Assembly (NCBI GenBank): GCA_023935145.1
Contig: CM043700.1
Span: 101,673,400-101,737,399, forward strand
Direction of reading: 5' to 3'
Length of the DNA: 64,000 nucleotides
Source of the DNA: Bretschneidera sinensis
Lineage: Eukaryota; Streptophyta; Magnoliopsida; Brassicales; Akaniaceae
The position numbers were made by a program, and so were the translations under genes. Below are positions 8,445 to 19,276 of the stretch, one piece after another (the first letter of the stretch is position 1; each line of letters starts with the position of its first letter). The notes under the pieces were generated by a model that saw only the letters and a list, made by a program, of their open reading frames with translations, did no database searches and was not told the origin of the DNA.

Positions 8445-11042
8445 GAAGTGTTCAGGGATTTGAGTCGAGGGAAGAATTTGTTGGGATGCTCCTCAAATCC
8501 TACATCGGACAAAAGTGTTATTGTAAGTAGTTTTAGTCTCACATCGTCTATGTGTCAAAAGGATGCGGATACTAGTTATAAATATTGGCATCAAACGATG
8601 TAGTCTCTCACCCTTATTTCTTAACAAGGAATAGTTGGCCAGATGGGAGTGTAGCAACCAAACACCATTATAGGGATCCAAAGGTTGTGTGAATGTTGAG
8701 TGTATTGAGGTTTTGGGTTGGGAGATTGGGAGAGTTTTCTCACAGTTTTGTCTAGAAAAATGGTGTAGTGTGGTGTAGAGAGTTTTAGTAGTTTTCTTGT
8801 GACCAAAAGTTTAAAAGTAGTTGAATAATGATTGGCTCGTGGACGTAGACAAGAGGTTCCGAACCATGTTAAAAATTATTGCGTTTATTTCGATTAAAAT
8901 ATAGAAATTTTGATTGGGTGGAGGAAAATCTGGACCAGGGATCGACATCTTCGGGGATTTGAGTCGAGGGAAGAATTTGTTGGGATGCTCATCAAATCCC
9001 ACATTGGAGAAAAGTGTTATTGTAAGTAGTTTTAGTCCCACATCATCTATGTGTCAAAAGGATGTGGGTACTAGTTATTATAAAAATAGGCATCAAGAGA
9101 AGTAGTCTCTCAACCTTATTCCTTAATCAAGAATAGTTAGTCAGATGGGAATATAGTAACCAAACACCAATATAGGGATCCAAGGGTCGAGTGAACATTG
9201 GGTGTTTTAGGGTTTTGGGTTGTGAGATTGAGGAGAGTTTTCACACAATTTTGTCAAGAAAAATTGTATATTGTGGTGTAGGGAGTTTTAGAAGTTTTCT
9301 TCCATCCAAAAGTTGCAAAAGTAGTGGAATAACGATTGGCTCGTGAACATAAGCAAGAGGTGCCAAACCAAATTAAAAATTATTATGTTAATTTCGATTA
9401 AAACAGCGAGGTTTTGATCGGGTGAAGGCAAATCCAAACCAAGGATCGAAGTGTTCAGGAATTTGAGTCGAGGGAAGAATTTGTTGGGATGCTCCTCAAA
9501 TCCCACATCAGACAAAAATGCTATTGTAAATAGTTTTAGTCCCACGTCATCTATTTGTCAAAAGGATGTGGGTACTAGATATTATAAATATAGGCAAAAA
9601 GAGATATAGTCTCTCACCCTTATTACTTAACCAAGAATAGTTGGTCAGATGGGAGTATAGTAACCAAACACCAATATAGGGATCCAAGGGTCGAGTGAAA
9701 GTTGGGTGTATTGGGGTTTTGGGTTGTGAGATTAGGGAGAGTTTTCACACAGTTTTGTCAGGAAAAATTATGCATTGTGGTGTAGAGAGTTTTAGCAGTA
9801 TTCCTCCATCCAAAAGTTTCAAAAGTAATAGAATTACGATTGGCTCATGGATGTAGGTAAGAGGTGCCGAACCAGATTAAAATTTATTGTGTTTATTTTG
9901 ATGAAAACAGGGAGGTTTTGATCAGCTTGAGGCAATCCAGACCAAGTGTCGAAGTGTTTAGGGATTTGTATCGAGGGAAGATTTTGTTGGGATTCTCCTC
10001 AAATCCCACATCGGAGAAAAGTGTTATTGTAAGTAGTTTTAGTCTCACATCGTCTATGTGTCAAAAGGATGTGGGTACCAGTTATTATAAATATAGGCAT
10101 CAAGAGATATAGTCTCTCACCCCTATTCCTTAACCAGGAATAGTTGGTCAGATGGGTGTGTAGCAACCAAACACCAATATAGAGATCCAAGGGTCAAGTG
10201 AACTTTATATGTATTAGGGTTTTGGGTTGTGAGGTTTAGAAGAGTTTTTTCACAGTTTTGTCTAGAAAAATAGTGTATTACGATGTAGATATTTTTAGCG
10301 GTTTTCCTCCGACCAAGAGTTGCAAAAGTAGTTGAATAATGATTGGCTTGTGAAAGTAGGGAAGAGGTGTCGAACCATGTTAAAAATTATTGTGTTTATT
10401 TTGATTAAAATAGGTAGCTTTTGATCGGGTAGAGGCAAATCCGGACCAGGGATCAGAGTGTTCAGGGATTTGAGTCGAGGAAAGAAATTGTTAGGATACT
10501 CCTCAAATCTCACATCGAAGAAAAGTGTTATTGTAAGTTGTTTTAGTCCCACATCGTCTATGTGTCAAAAGGATCAAGGTACTACTTATTATAAATATAG
10601 GCATCAAGAGATGTAGTCTCTCACTCCTATTCCTTAACCAAGAAAAGTTGGTCTGATGGGAGTTTAGCAACCAAACACCAATATAAGGATCCATGGGTCG
10701 AGTGAACGTTGGGTGTATTAGGGTTTTGGATTGTGAGATTGGAGAGAGTTTAACATAGTTTTGTCTAGAAAAATTGTGTGTTGTGGTGTAGAGAGTTTTA
10801 GCAGTTTTCCTCTATCCTAAAGTTGCAAAAGTAGTGGAATAATGGTGGGCTCGTGGACATATAGAAGAGGTGTCGAACCATGTTAAAAATTATTGTGTTT
10901 ATTTCGATTAAAACAGGTAGGTTTAGTCCCACATCCTCTATGTGTCAAAAGAATATGGGTACTAGATATTATAAATATAGGCATCAAGAGATGTAGTCTC
11001 TCACCCTTATTCCTTAACCAGTAATAGTTAGTCAGATCTGAG
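8445..11042 (+). repeat. Tandem array of ~503-bp LTR-derived units, segment 1
   Basis: LTR starts (TGTTGGGAT or variants) fall at 8479, 8978, 9482, 9985 and 10489, spaced 499-504 bp. A sixth unit is rearranged: near 10918 the linker jumps straight into the LTR body, losing ~125 bp. Each unit carries a CCCACATCG...GATGTGGG inverted repeat, a TATA-like TATAAATATAGG ~100 bp into the LTR, and the copia U5 signature GAACCACGTTAAA near the end. It then switches to an ~89-bp linker that ends GTCGAGGGAAGAAT before the next LTR. The segment is bounded left by the Sirevirus-like LTR and right by element A. Confidence 0.92.
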
Positions 11043-11047
11043 TGTAG
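11043..11047. repeat. Target-site duplication of element A (TGTAG), left copy
   Basis: TGTAG here matches 20525-20529 exactly. The flanking array text rejoins across the element (GAGTGTAG then CAACCAAACACC) as in uninterrupted units. Confidence 0.96.
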
Positions 11048-12295
11048 TGTTGTGAGTTTTAAATTACTCGCAAGCGCACGAGTCGTTTGCAATATAGCGT
11101 TGTGCAAGTGCGAGGTTGAATCCACAGGGAATTGCGTTGTGAAAGTATATTTTCAATCTAAACTAACTCTATCTTAACCTAGTTCCAAATTTCAAAATGA
11201 TATTGCAAAATAAATTAAAACTAAATTAAATTGATTTAAAATCTAATAATTAAAAACAGTAAGGTTTCCGAATCCACCCCACCAAAGTTAAGCATACATG
11301 TTCTAAAAATATAGCCTATCAAAACATTCAATGAATCCAACTATAAGACAAAAAACAAAGAATATCCCAACTAAACCAAAAGCACCCGATGTATCCGCTC
11401 TTAACAAATCACAAAGGGAATCCAATTTAATCGAAAAGCATTCAATGTATCCATCAGATGAAACACAAAGAAAATCCGACAGACAATTTAAACTCAATCA
11501 ATTATAAGATTAACTCAAATAATTGACAGAACATTTATACTAAAAATTGTCAGATTTGTACAAGCAAATCTGAACTACTACGCCAAACAACGGCGGGGCT
11601 TCATCTTCAACCTTAGCTGAAGAGTCTAGCCACTCATAACTATAAAACTATAATAACAAGTGCTAAACATTTAAACTAAAACAACTGAATATAAAGAAAT
11701 AAATAAACAACTTTACATGGGAGAAATTCCACTCGCTGACGGGCGGCGCTTCCCCTCGTGGTAGCAATGCCTTCGGGATCCACCAAAATGCTGGCGGACG
11801 TCCACCGGTAAACACCAAAGTGGCTTAGGAATTGTACACTGAATTATGAAGCCAAATGGTGTTTATATAGGGGGAGACCCGGAGTAAAACAGGTTGCAGA
11901 AACGATGTGGGATACAGGCCCGTGTGCGCTCGATCGCAGTGTGGTGCGATCGATCGCATGTCTTGTGCGCACGATCTCATGTGCGCTCGATCGCATGTCT
12001 GCTGCGATCGATCGCAAATGCACTGAACTTCAATTATTTCGATGTGGGATGTTGACCATGCGCTCGTTCAAAGGCAGGTGCGCTCGAGCGCTAGTGCGCT
12101 CGATTGCATATCTGTTGCGATCGAGCGCAATGTCTCCAGAAGCTTCAAATCAACCTGAAATGCTGCACTTTCTCCACAAAGCTGTAAAAACACACAAAAC
12201 ACAAGAAAAACGTAAAATAAAGTAAAATAATACTAACTAAGAGCATAACAAATATAAGTTAAGGGTCTAAAATATGCAATATTTAAGACTCATCA
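11048..12295 (-). repeat. 3' LTR of element A (1248 bp)
   Basis: Nearly identical to 19277-20524. It contains the GCGATCGATCGC-type palindrome cluster at 11926-12129 and a TATATAAA box at 11862-11869 (minus strand), placing the cluster in U3 about 55 bp upstream of TATA. Confidence 0.97.
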
Positions 12296-12310
12296 AATAC
12301 CCCCAAACTT
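12296..12310 (-). promoter_or_regulatory. Polypurine tract of element A
   Basis: The minus strand reads AAGTTTGGGGGTATT immediately before the LTR start TGATGAG. Confidence 0.9.
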
Positions 12311-13591
12311 ATATTTTGCTAGTCCCTTAGCAAAACAAAATAAAAGACTCAATGAAAAACAAAGAACATAAAGATAAAGTCATCACTCATGGTATCCAAA
12401 AATTTAAGGAGCACACATCACCATGATATTCATTCATAAGCAAGCTTAAAAAGGTAAACCCATCTTCGCAATGAATAGAAATGTTAAAATCTAATTACTT
12501 ACAAAAGGCAGGATAAGGCATCACAAGCTTGAATCAGTGTAAGGTGAATTAGCATATAAAAATGAAGCTTCCAAGTAACTCTAATGTGTAAGGTCTCCAT
12601 GTCTCAAGATTCACCGAATTTCCCATCAAAAATGAACGAAAAGGCATAGTTTTTATTTTATTCACTTTTTTTTTTATTATTATTAAGGCACAGCTATGCT
12701 TAGTTCCCTTGAGCTTTCTAATTGACCCATGTAGCGAGTGTTAAGTCAATGACTCCCAAACCAGATGGTTTTAGGGCATTAGGTGTAAAGACACCCCTAA
12801 GGACTTACTAACTCGAGTCAAAAAGGCTACGAAATTAAACCGACCTTAATATTACCAAGCAAAATTTCACCTTTTGACGTGAACACTCACTACTTACTGA
12901 GGCAAGAGGTCCAGTTACTCAGCGAAAAGTTTATTGATAAATTTTTTTTTTTTTTTTTATATTTTCCTATGCCCAAGAGTTCATCCAACAAGTCATCCAG
13001 TTTCAGTTAAGATAAGGAAAAATACACATTAAAATCACGTGTCATACCTCACATAATTTGTGCTAATGTGCTCGTGTGAGATTAGATCAAACATGTGAAT
13101 TCTCAAAATGTCTAAAGTAAGTAACTAAATTTTAAAAATTTATCACCAGATCATGTGTTCAAAATGTTAAGCTCACCAATGACATCACATCACAGAAAAT
13201 GTTTAGATCAACTAAAATTTCACGATAACATGAGCATGCATTTATCTCTATGACGAAAAGACAACAAATTAGGACAAAGTGTGTGATGTGTCTCCCATAC
13301 CCCCAAACTTAAATTACACATTGACCCCAATGTGTGACTAATATGGAAAGAGCTGACCTGAGATATGGAGAACTATCTGGACTGGTATGGCTCATAGCAT
13401 ACCCCCAAACTTGAACTGAAGTACGCTTTGTCCCTGAAAAATAAAAACTGGAAAACAAAAAATACTGGAAACAAACATTAATCATAAAAATGCGAAATAA
13501 TAAATAAACAAAAGAAAAGATAAGCTGTGGGATGCCTCCCATGAGCGCTAAGTTTTACGTCTTCAGCCAGACTCTCCCTGGAATACTACAC
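12311..13591 (-). other. 3' non-coding region of element A with two extra PPT-like motifs
   Basis: No convincing ORF lies between the end of pol and the PPT. On the minus strand AAGTTTGGGGGTATG occurs at 13299-13313 and 13399-13413, almost identical to the true PPT. The first is preceded by the imperfect palindrome CACATTGGGGTCAATGTG (13315-13332). The same motif pair is present in elements B and C. Homopolymer T runs lie at 12667-12677 and 12939-12958. This is where element B carries its extra ORF; A has only ~180 bp between the pol stop and the first PPT-like copy. Confidence 0.75.
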
Positions 13592-15235
13592 TCAATCTGA
13601 GTAACTAGGATCCTCCAACAGTATCGTCTCAATGTCCGGACTCCTCAACTCTAAGAACAGTTTCAGCCTCTGTCCATTTACCTTGAAAGTATTACCATTC
13701 TTAGGATCCTCAATCTCGATGGCCCCATGAGGAAAAACCGATCGAATAATGAATGGGCCTGACCATCGGGATTTGAGCTTGCCTGGAAAAAGATGCAGGC
13801 GTGAATTATAAAGAAGAACTCTCTGACCCGGCTCAAAAGCTCGTCTCAAAATATTTTGGTCATGAGTCTTCTTCATTTGTGCTTTGTATGATCGGGCACA
13901 CTCATATGCATCATTCCGCAGCTCCTCCAATTCATTGAGTTGGAGCTTCCGTTGTGAGCCAGCCTTGGAAAGATTGAAATTTAGTTGCTTGACAGCCCAA
14001 TACGCACGATGCTCTAATTCAACCGGAAGGTGACATGCCTTTCCGTATACAATGCGATAGGGAGACATGCCAATTGGCGTCTTGAAGGCTGTCCGATATG
14101 CCCACAGTGCATCCGTCAATCGCAGAGACCAATCCTTTCTAGTAGGGTTCACAGTCTTTTCCAAAATATGTTTGATCTCGCGATTTGAGATTTCCACTTG
14201 ACCACTCGTCTGTGGGTGATATGGGGTGGCAACTTTGTGCGTGATACAATATTTCTTCATCAACTGCTCAAAGATCTTGTTGCAAAAGTGCTTACCTCCA
14301 TCACTTATGATTGCTCGAGGCGTACCAAAACGAGCAAAAATAGTGTCTTTCAAGAACTGGACCACAACTCTGTGGTCATTGGTCTTGCACGCAACGGCCT
14401 CCACCCACTTGGACAGATAGTCCACAGCAACTAGAATGTATAAGTAGCCAAAGGAGTTTGGGAATGGTCCCATGAAATCAATGCCCCACACATCAAAAAT
14501 CTCAATAATCAGAATAGGGTTGAGGGGCATCATATTTCTCCTAGAAAGACTCCCTAGCATTTGGCAACGCTCACAAGATATACAGTAGGTGTGAGAGTCC
14601 CGAAACAGGGTAGGCCAATAAAATCCACACTGCAAAATCTTTGCAGCGGTCTTTTTAGCACTAAAATGGCCTCCACATGCATGATCATGACAAAAGGCGA
14701 TGACATTAGATTGGTCATGCTCAGGGATACATCGTCTAATGATCTGATCAGGACAATACTTGAACAGGTAAGGATCGTCCCAGAAAAAGTGTTTTACCAT
14801 GGCCAAAAATTTTGATTTATCTTGCCTCCCCCAATGCAAGGGCATGTGTCCGGTGACAAGATAGTTCACTATGTCAGCAAACCATGGTGCGGGACTGTGA
14901 GCAATGTGCATCAATTGCTCATCAGGAAAGGTCTCAGAAATGGGAGTGGCAGCCTCACTGAATTCCACAATCAATCTAGACAAATGGTCCGCCACCACAT
15001 TTTTCGAACCTTTCTTATCCCGAATCTCAATGTCGAACTCTTGAAGTAGCAAGATCCATCGGATAAGACGAGATTTAGCATCTTTTTTAGAGAAAAGATA
15101 CTTCAATGCAGCATGGTCCGAGTAGATAATGACTTTAGATCCTAACAAGTAGGATCTGAACTTGTCTAGTGCAAAAACGACTGCAAGCAACTCCTTCTCT
15201 GTGGTAGAATAATTGAGTTGTGCGTCGTTTAGAGT
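13592..15235 (-). pseudogene. pol: gypsy pol, C-terminal part: RNase H and integrase (element A)
   Basis: 532 open residues from 15190, in frame with the RT part across a TGA at 15236. Order: RNase H end ([37 protein letters not shown]), then the integrase HHCC finger (HDHACGGHF ... CISCERCQ), the core with Asp in WGIDFMGPF, Asp in IISDGGKHF and Glu in [12 protein letters not shown], and a C-terminal GPF-type module ([12 protein letters not shown]). All catalytic residues are visible. It ends at 13592, and no chromodomain is seen, as expected for Athila. Confidence 0.93.
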
Positions 15236-17338
15236 TCAACTTGCGTAATAGATAGCATGGGGAAGTTTATCAACACGCTGCCCCAAAACAGCTCCAACAG
15301 CATAGTCTGATGCGTCACACATAATCTCAAAAGGCACACCCCAGTTAGGTGGCTGAATAATGGGTGTGGACGTCAGAATTTCCTTCAGATCCCCAAATGC
15401 TTTCTTACAATCCTCATCAAATAGAAATGGGGCACCTTTTTGCAACAACTTGCACAAGGGCCTGGCGATCTTGCTGAAATTCTGGATAAATCGCCTATAG
15501 AAACCTGCATGGCCCAGAAAAGATCGAACCTCTTTCACCGTACGTGGGGGTGGAAGGCTGGAAATCAAATCCACCTTCGCTTTGTCGACCTCAATCCCTC
15601 GATGAGATACGATATGCCCCAGTACAATTCCTTGCTTGACCATAAAATGGTACTTCTCCCAATCAAGCACTAGGTTCTTCTCCTTGCACCGTACCAAAAC
15701 CAAAGAGAGACGGTGCAGGCACTCCTCAAATGTTGAACCGAAGACGGAGAAGTCGTCCATGAAAATCTCCAAGAACCGCTCTACCATGTCAGAGAATATA
15801 CTGACCATGCACCGCTGAAAAGTGGCAGGTGCATTGCATAACCCAAAGGGCATGCGACGGTAGGCGAAGGTCCCAAAAGGACAGGTAAATGTCGTCTTCT
15901 CCTGATCTTCAGGGTCCACGGGGACCTGGTTATATCCAGAATAACCATCTAAAAAGCAATAATACTCGTGCCCAGCCAAACACTCCACCATCTGATCAAT
16001 AAATGGAAGTGGAAAGTGATCCTTCCTTGTGGCAGTGTTCAGCTTACGGTAGTCTATACACACTCTCCACCCAGACTGCACACGAGTTGGCACCAACTCG
16101 TCGTCCTTATTCTTTACTACCGTTAACCCAGCTCGCTTGGGCACGACATGAATGGGGCTCACCCACTTGCTATCAGAGATGGGATAAATGATCCCTGCAT
16201 CTAACAGCTTAATAACCTCTGCCCTTACAACCTCTTGCATAGCAGGGTTGAGCCTTCTTTGCGGCTCCCTCGATGGCTTAGCATCTTCCTCCAAGTGTAT
16301 CCTGTGCGTCACCACCGAGGGGCTGATTCCTTTAATATCCTCAATGGTCCAGCCGATAGCTTCCTTGTGCTCTCTTAAAACATCTAATAATTTCTCCTCT
16401 TGAGCCTCTCCCAAATCTGAAGCTATTATCACAGGCAAACAGTGTGCTGGACCCAGGAACTTATACTCAAGATTATCCGGTAAAGGCTTAAGTTCCTTCT
16501 GTTGAGGTTCGGGTGACATCTTCTCCTCCTCCTCCTCCTTGCTTTCTTGAGGATCAGACTCCAAAATGGCATTTACTTCCTCGAGTAACTTATCTAAACC
16601 CAAGTCCTCTCCAAAGTGAGCAAAGCATGCCTCCATGGGATCCTCAATGCTTGATTCATCCACAGTATCCTCAAGAATCTCCTCTATCAAGCATACATCT
16701 CTCATTTCATCATATTCCAGTGGTTGCCTAGTGATATCAAAAATGTTCAACTCCACTGTCATATTTCCGAAGGAGATCTTCATCACCCCTGTCCTACAAT
16801 TGATTAGGGCGTTAGCCGTGGCTAAGAATGGTCGCCCTAGAATCACCGGTATTTGAATCCCTACATTCTGAACCGGTTCTGTGTCAAGCACAATAAAATC
16901 CACGGGGAAATAGAACTTATCCACTTTTATCAAAACATCCTCAACTATCCCCCGTGGTCTTTTCACTGACCTGTCAGCCAATTGAAGCGTCGTGGTTGTG
17001 GGCTTCAATTCTCCTAACCCCAACTGCACATAGACTGAGTAGGGTAGAAGATTCACACTCGCCCCTAGATCCAAAAGGGCCCTTTCAATATGGCTGACTC
17101 CTATTGTGCAAGAGATGGTAGGACACCCCGGGTCCTTATACTTGATAGGTAACTTGCACTGAAGGATTGAACTGACCTGCTCGGTCAAAAATGCCTTCTT
17201 TGAGACATTCGTCCTCCTCTTGATAGTGACCAAGTCCTTTAAAAACTTGGCATATGATGGCACTTGATGGATGGCATCCAAAAATGGGATATTGATATGG
17301 ACTTGCTTGAATACCTCCAGAATTTCTTCATACTTCCC
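15236..17338 (-). pseudogene. pol: gypsy pol, N-terminal part: protease and reverse transcriptase (element A)
   Basis: The frame is open from the TGA at 17339 to the TGA at 15236. The protease has ALLDLGASVNLLP (active Asp-Leu-Gly in place of Asp-Ser-Gly, usual in Athila) and VILGRPFL. The RT shows RRLNPAMQEVV, WRVCIDYRKLN, LDGYSGYNQV, MPFGLCNAPATFQRCM and the catalytic FMDDFSVFG, then the RNase H start FEIMCDASDYAVG. The region runs straight into INT in the same frame. Both flanking stops are TGA at positions where related proteins have an amino acid; each could come from CGA by one C-to-T change. Confidence 0.93.
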
Positions 17339-19081
17339 TCATTTCTTGGGCGCTTGTAATCTCTCGGGGTAAGGCGCTCTAGGTACAAACGACCTAGGAG
17401 GGTCTTTCTCAGTAGGTGTGGCTGTAGATGGCTCAGCATCTCTCTTCTCTGTGTTGCCACTCCCTTGCCCTTGATGCATAGCAGGGCTCTCTTCCACTTG
17501 ATTGTCCACTTGTCTCCCAGATCTCAGTGTGACAATCGACTGTACTTGTTCCTCCCCGTGCGTAGGAGTTGATGAACTCTCAACCATAAATTGTCCTTTT
17601 GGGTTTTGCACGGGCTGACTGGGGAACTTTCCTTTCTCTCTCTCACCCAAGTGACTTGCAATTTGCCCTATTTGACTCTCCAGCTTGGCAATTGCTTGGG
17701 TGTTTACCATTGTTGCACTCCTCACATCGCTCATATTTTGGCTAGTCGCCTTCATGAATTCCTTGAGGGTGTCCTCAAGCGACTGTGAAACTAGCGCTGG
17801 TGTTTGAGCGGGTGCATGGTAAGCAGGTGAAGGTGCTGGATGGGCAGAACGACCATGATTAGGAATTTGTGGGGCAAATCCGGGAGGATATTGATTTTGA
17901 GCATGATGAGAGGATCCTCCCTGATTCATTGGTTGGTTCTGCCTCCATGAAAAATTTGGGTGGTTCCGCCACCCTGGATTGTACGTCTCGGAGTACGATC
18001 CATTTGACTGCCTTCGAAAGTCATTGAAAGCATTTACTTGTTCCATAGGATACTCGGCACAAGCCGGCATTGATGGGCAATTCTGTGCTAGATGCATGGG
18101 ACTAGCACAGATGGAACAGCTTTCAACATTGAATGTGTTGGCAGCATTGATGGATTGGCTCACAGTGAGAGCGTCAATCTTCTTAGTGAGGGCATCTAAC
18201 TTTATCCTCAAATCAGCGTCCTCTCGGACCTCATAGATGCCTCCCCTCTTAGGAGCACGAATGGACTTATCTCGACAGCTTGAAAAATCCCACTGCTGTG
18301 AGTTGTCAGACAACTTGTCCAACGCCATATATGCTTCGTCTCCTGTCAGACTCAAGAATGCCCCCCCATTCATAGACTCGATCATGCTACGGTTGGGTTG
18401 AGTCAACCCTTGGTAGAAGAATTGAACGAGTCTCCACTTCTCATATCCATGTGGAGGGCATCTGATCAGTAACTCTTTAAAGCGCTCCCAGCTTTCAGAG
18501 AACTTCACATCCTCGTCCTGAGTGAAAGAGCTAATCTCCTTACGGTACTCATTCACTCTAGACATTGGGAAAAACTTATGGTAAAATTTGCTAAGTAGGT
18601 TTTCCCAAGATGTGATAGATCCGGACGTGTTGGAGTCCAACCACGCCCTAGCTCTATCGTGAAGGGAGAAAGGGAAGAGTCGAAGATGGACTGACTCCTC
18701 AGAGAAGTTCTGGAATTTGAATGTAGCACAAATGTCTTTGAACTTCTTCACATGACTATAAGGATTTTCAAGATCTAAGCCATGGAATGAGGGTAGGAGT
18801 TAGATAACATGTGGCTTCAAATCAAAGTGTGTGGCATTGGTTGGTGGAAACACTATGCAGGAAGATGAGTTAGTCGCAACGGGTGCGAACAAATCCCTAA
18901 GGGATGTAGTGGAGTCCACGTTCCAAGCTCTAGGTTGCTCTACATGTTCAGGTTGATTAAAATTTTCTCCCATCTCAACAGTCTCTCTCTCAACTAGTGC
19001 TCTTTTCTGCCTCCTAAGAGTTCTTTCTAAGTCGGGATCTAAATGTGTCAAATCTAAGTTCAAGGATCTCCGACCAAGCAT
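17339..19081 (-). pseudogene. gag: gypsy gag (element A), one internal stop
   Basis: The start ATG is at 19081 (MLGRRSLNLDL), 171 bp inside the PBS. A TAA at 18800 interrupts the capsid region; the same frame continues through HDRARAWLDSN, WERFKELLIRCPPHG and FYQGLT, typical of plant gypsy gag. The knuckle CSICASPMHLAQNC (CX2CX4HX4C) and the Athila hallmark NPGWRNHPNFSW follow, then a Pro/Gln-rich tail. A TGA at 17339 ends it; pol continues in the same frame. Apart from the two stops the ~580-codon gag is undamaged. Whether the 17339 stop is a read-through signal or a mutation cannot be settled here; homologues usually read on. Confidence 0.93.
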
Positions 19082-19276
19082 GCACTAACAGAAAAATAAT
19101 GAGATACTAACCAGCAGAAGCAACAGAATAAAGCAAATAAATTTTTTTTTATTTTTTTAAAATTTTTTTATTTTATTATTATTTTTTTTATTGAATTAAC
19201 TAGTAGAAAAATAAAATCAATTCAGACAAAAAATTTTCACAAACCAAACAACTCCCCGGCAACGGCGCCAAAAACT
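19082..19276 (-). promoter_or_regulatory. Leader and tRNA-Asp primer-binding site of element A
   Basis: The PBS on the minus strand is TGGCGCCGTTGCCGGGGA (19253-19270), the canonical Athila tRNA-Asp site, six bases from the LTR. The remaining leader is short and very A/T-rich (T runs on the plus strand at 19141-19190). Confidence 0.95.

Noticed and set aside
9999..10190. Recurring ~63-codon minus-strand open stretches (MDPYIGVWLLHSH...) in almost every array unit
   Set aside because: They are translations of one repeat unit on its antisense strand, vary by substitutions and stops from unit to unit, and cross the TATA and hairpin region. No sign of coding selection.
8445..11042. Array as a conventional TRIM (complete small LTR elements in a row)
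   Set aside because: The LTRs in the array lack their last ~60 bp and no PBS follows them; the linker matches pre-LTR sequence, so duplication of a 3' element end fits better.
11905..12225. 106-codon open stretch in both LTRs of element A (also 20134-20454)
   Set aside because: Produced by the GCGATCGATCGC palindromes (repeating ALDR/VRSIA text) and on the strand opposite to the element's transcription; explained as regulatory repeats.
14198..14434. Plus-strand open stretches within 14198-16856
   Set aside because: Antisense shadows of the well-supported minus-strand pol of element A.
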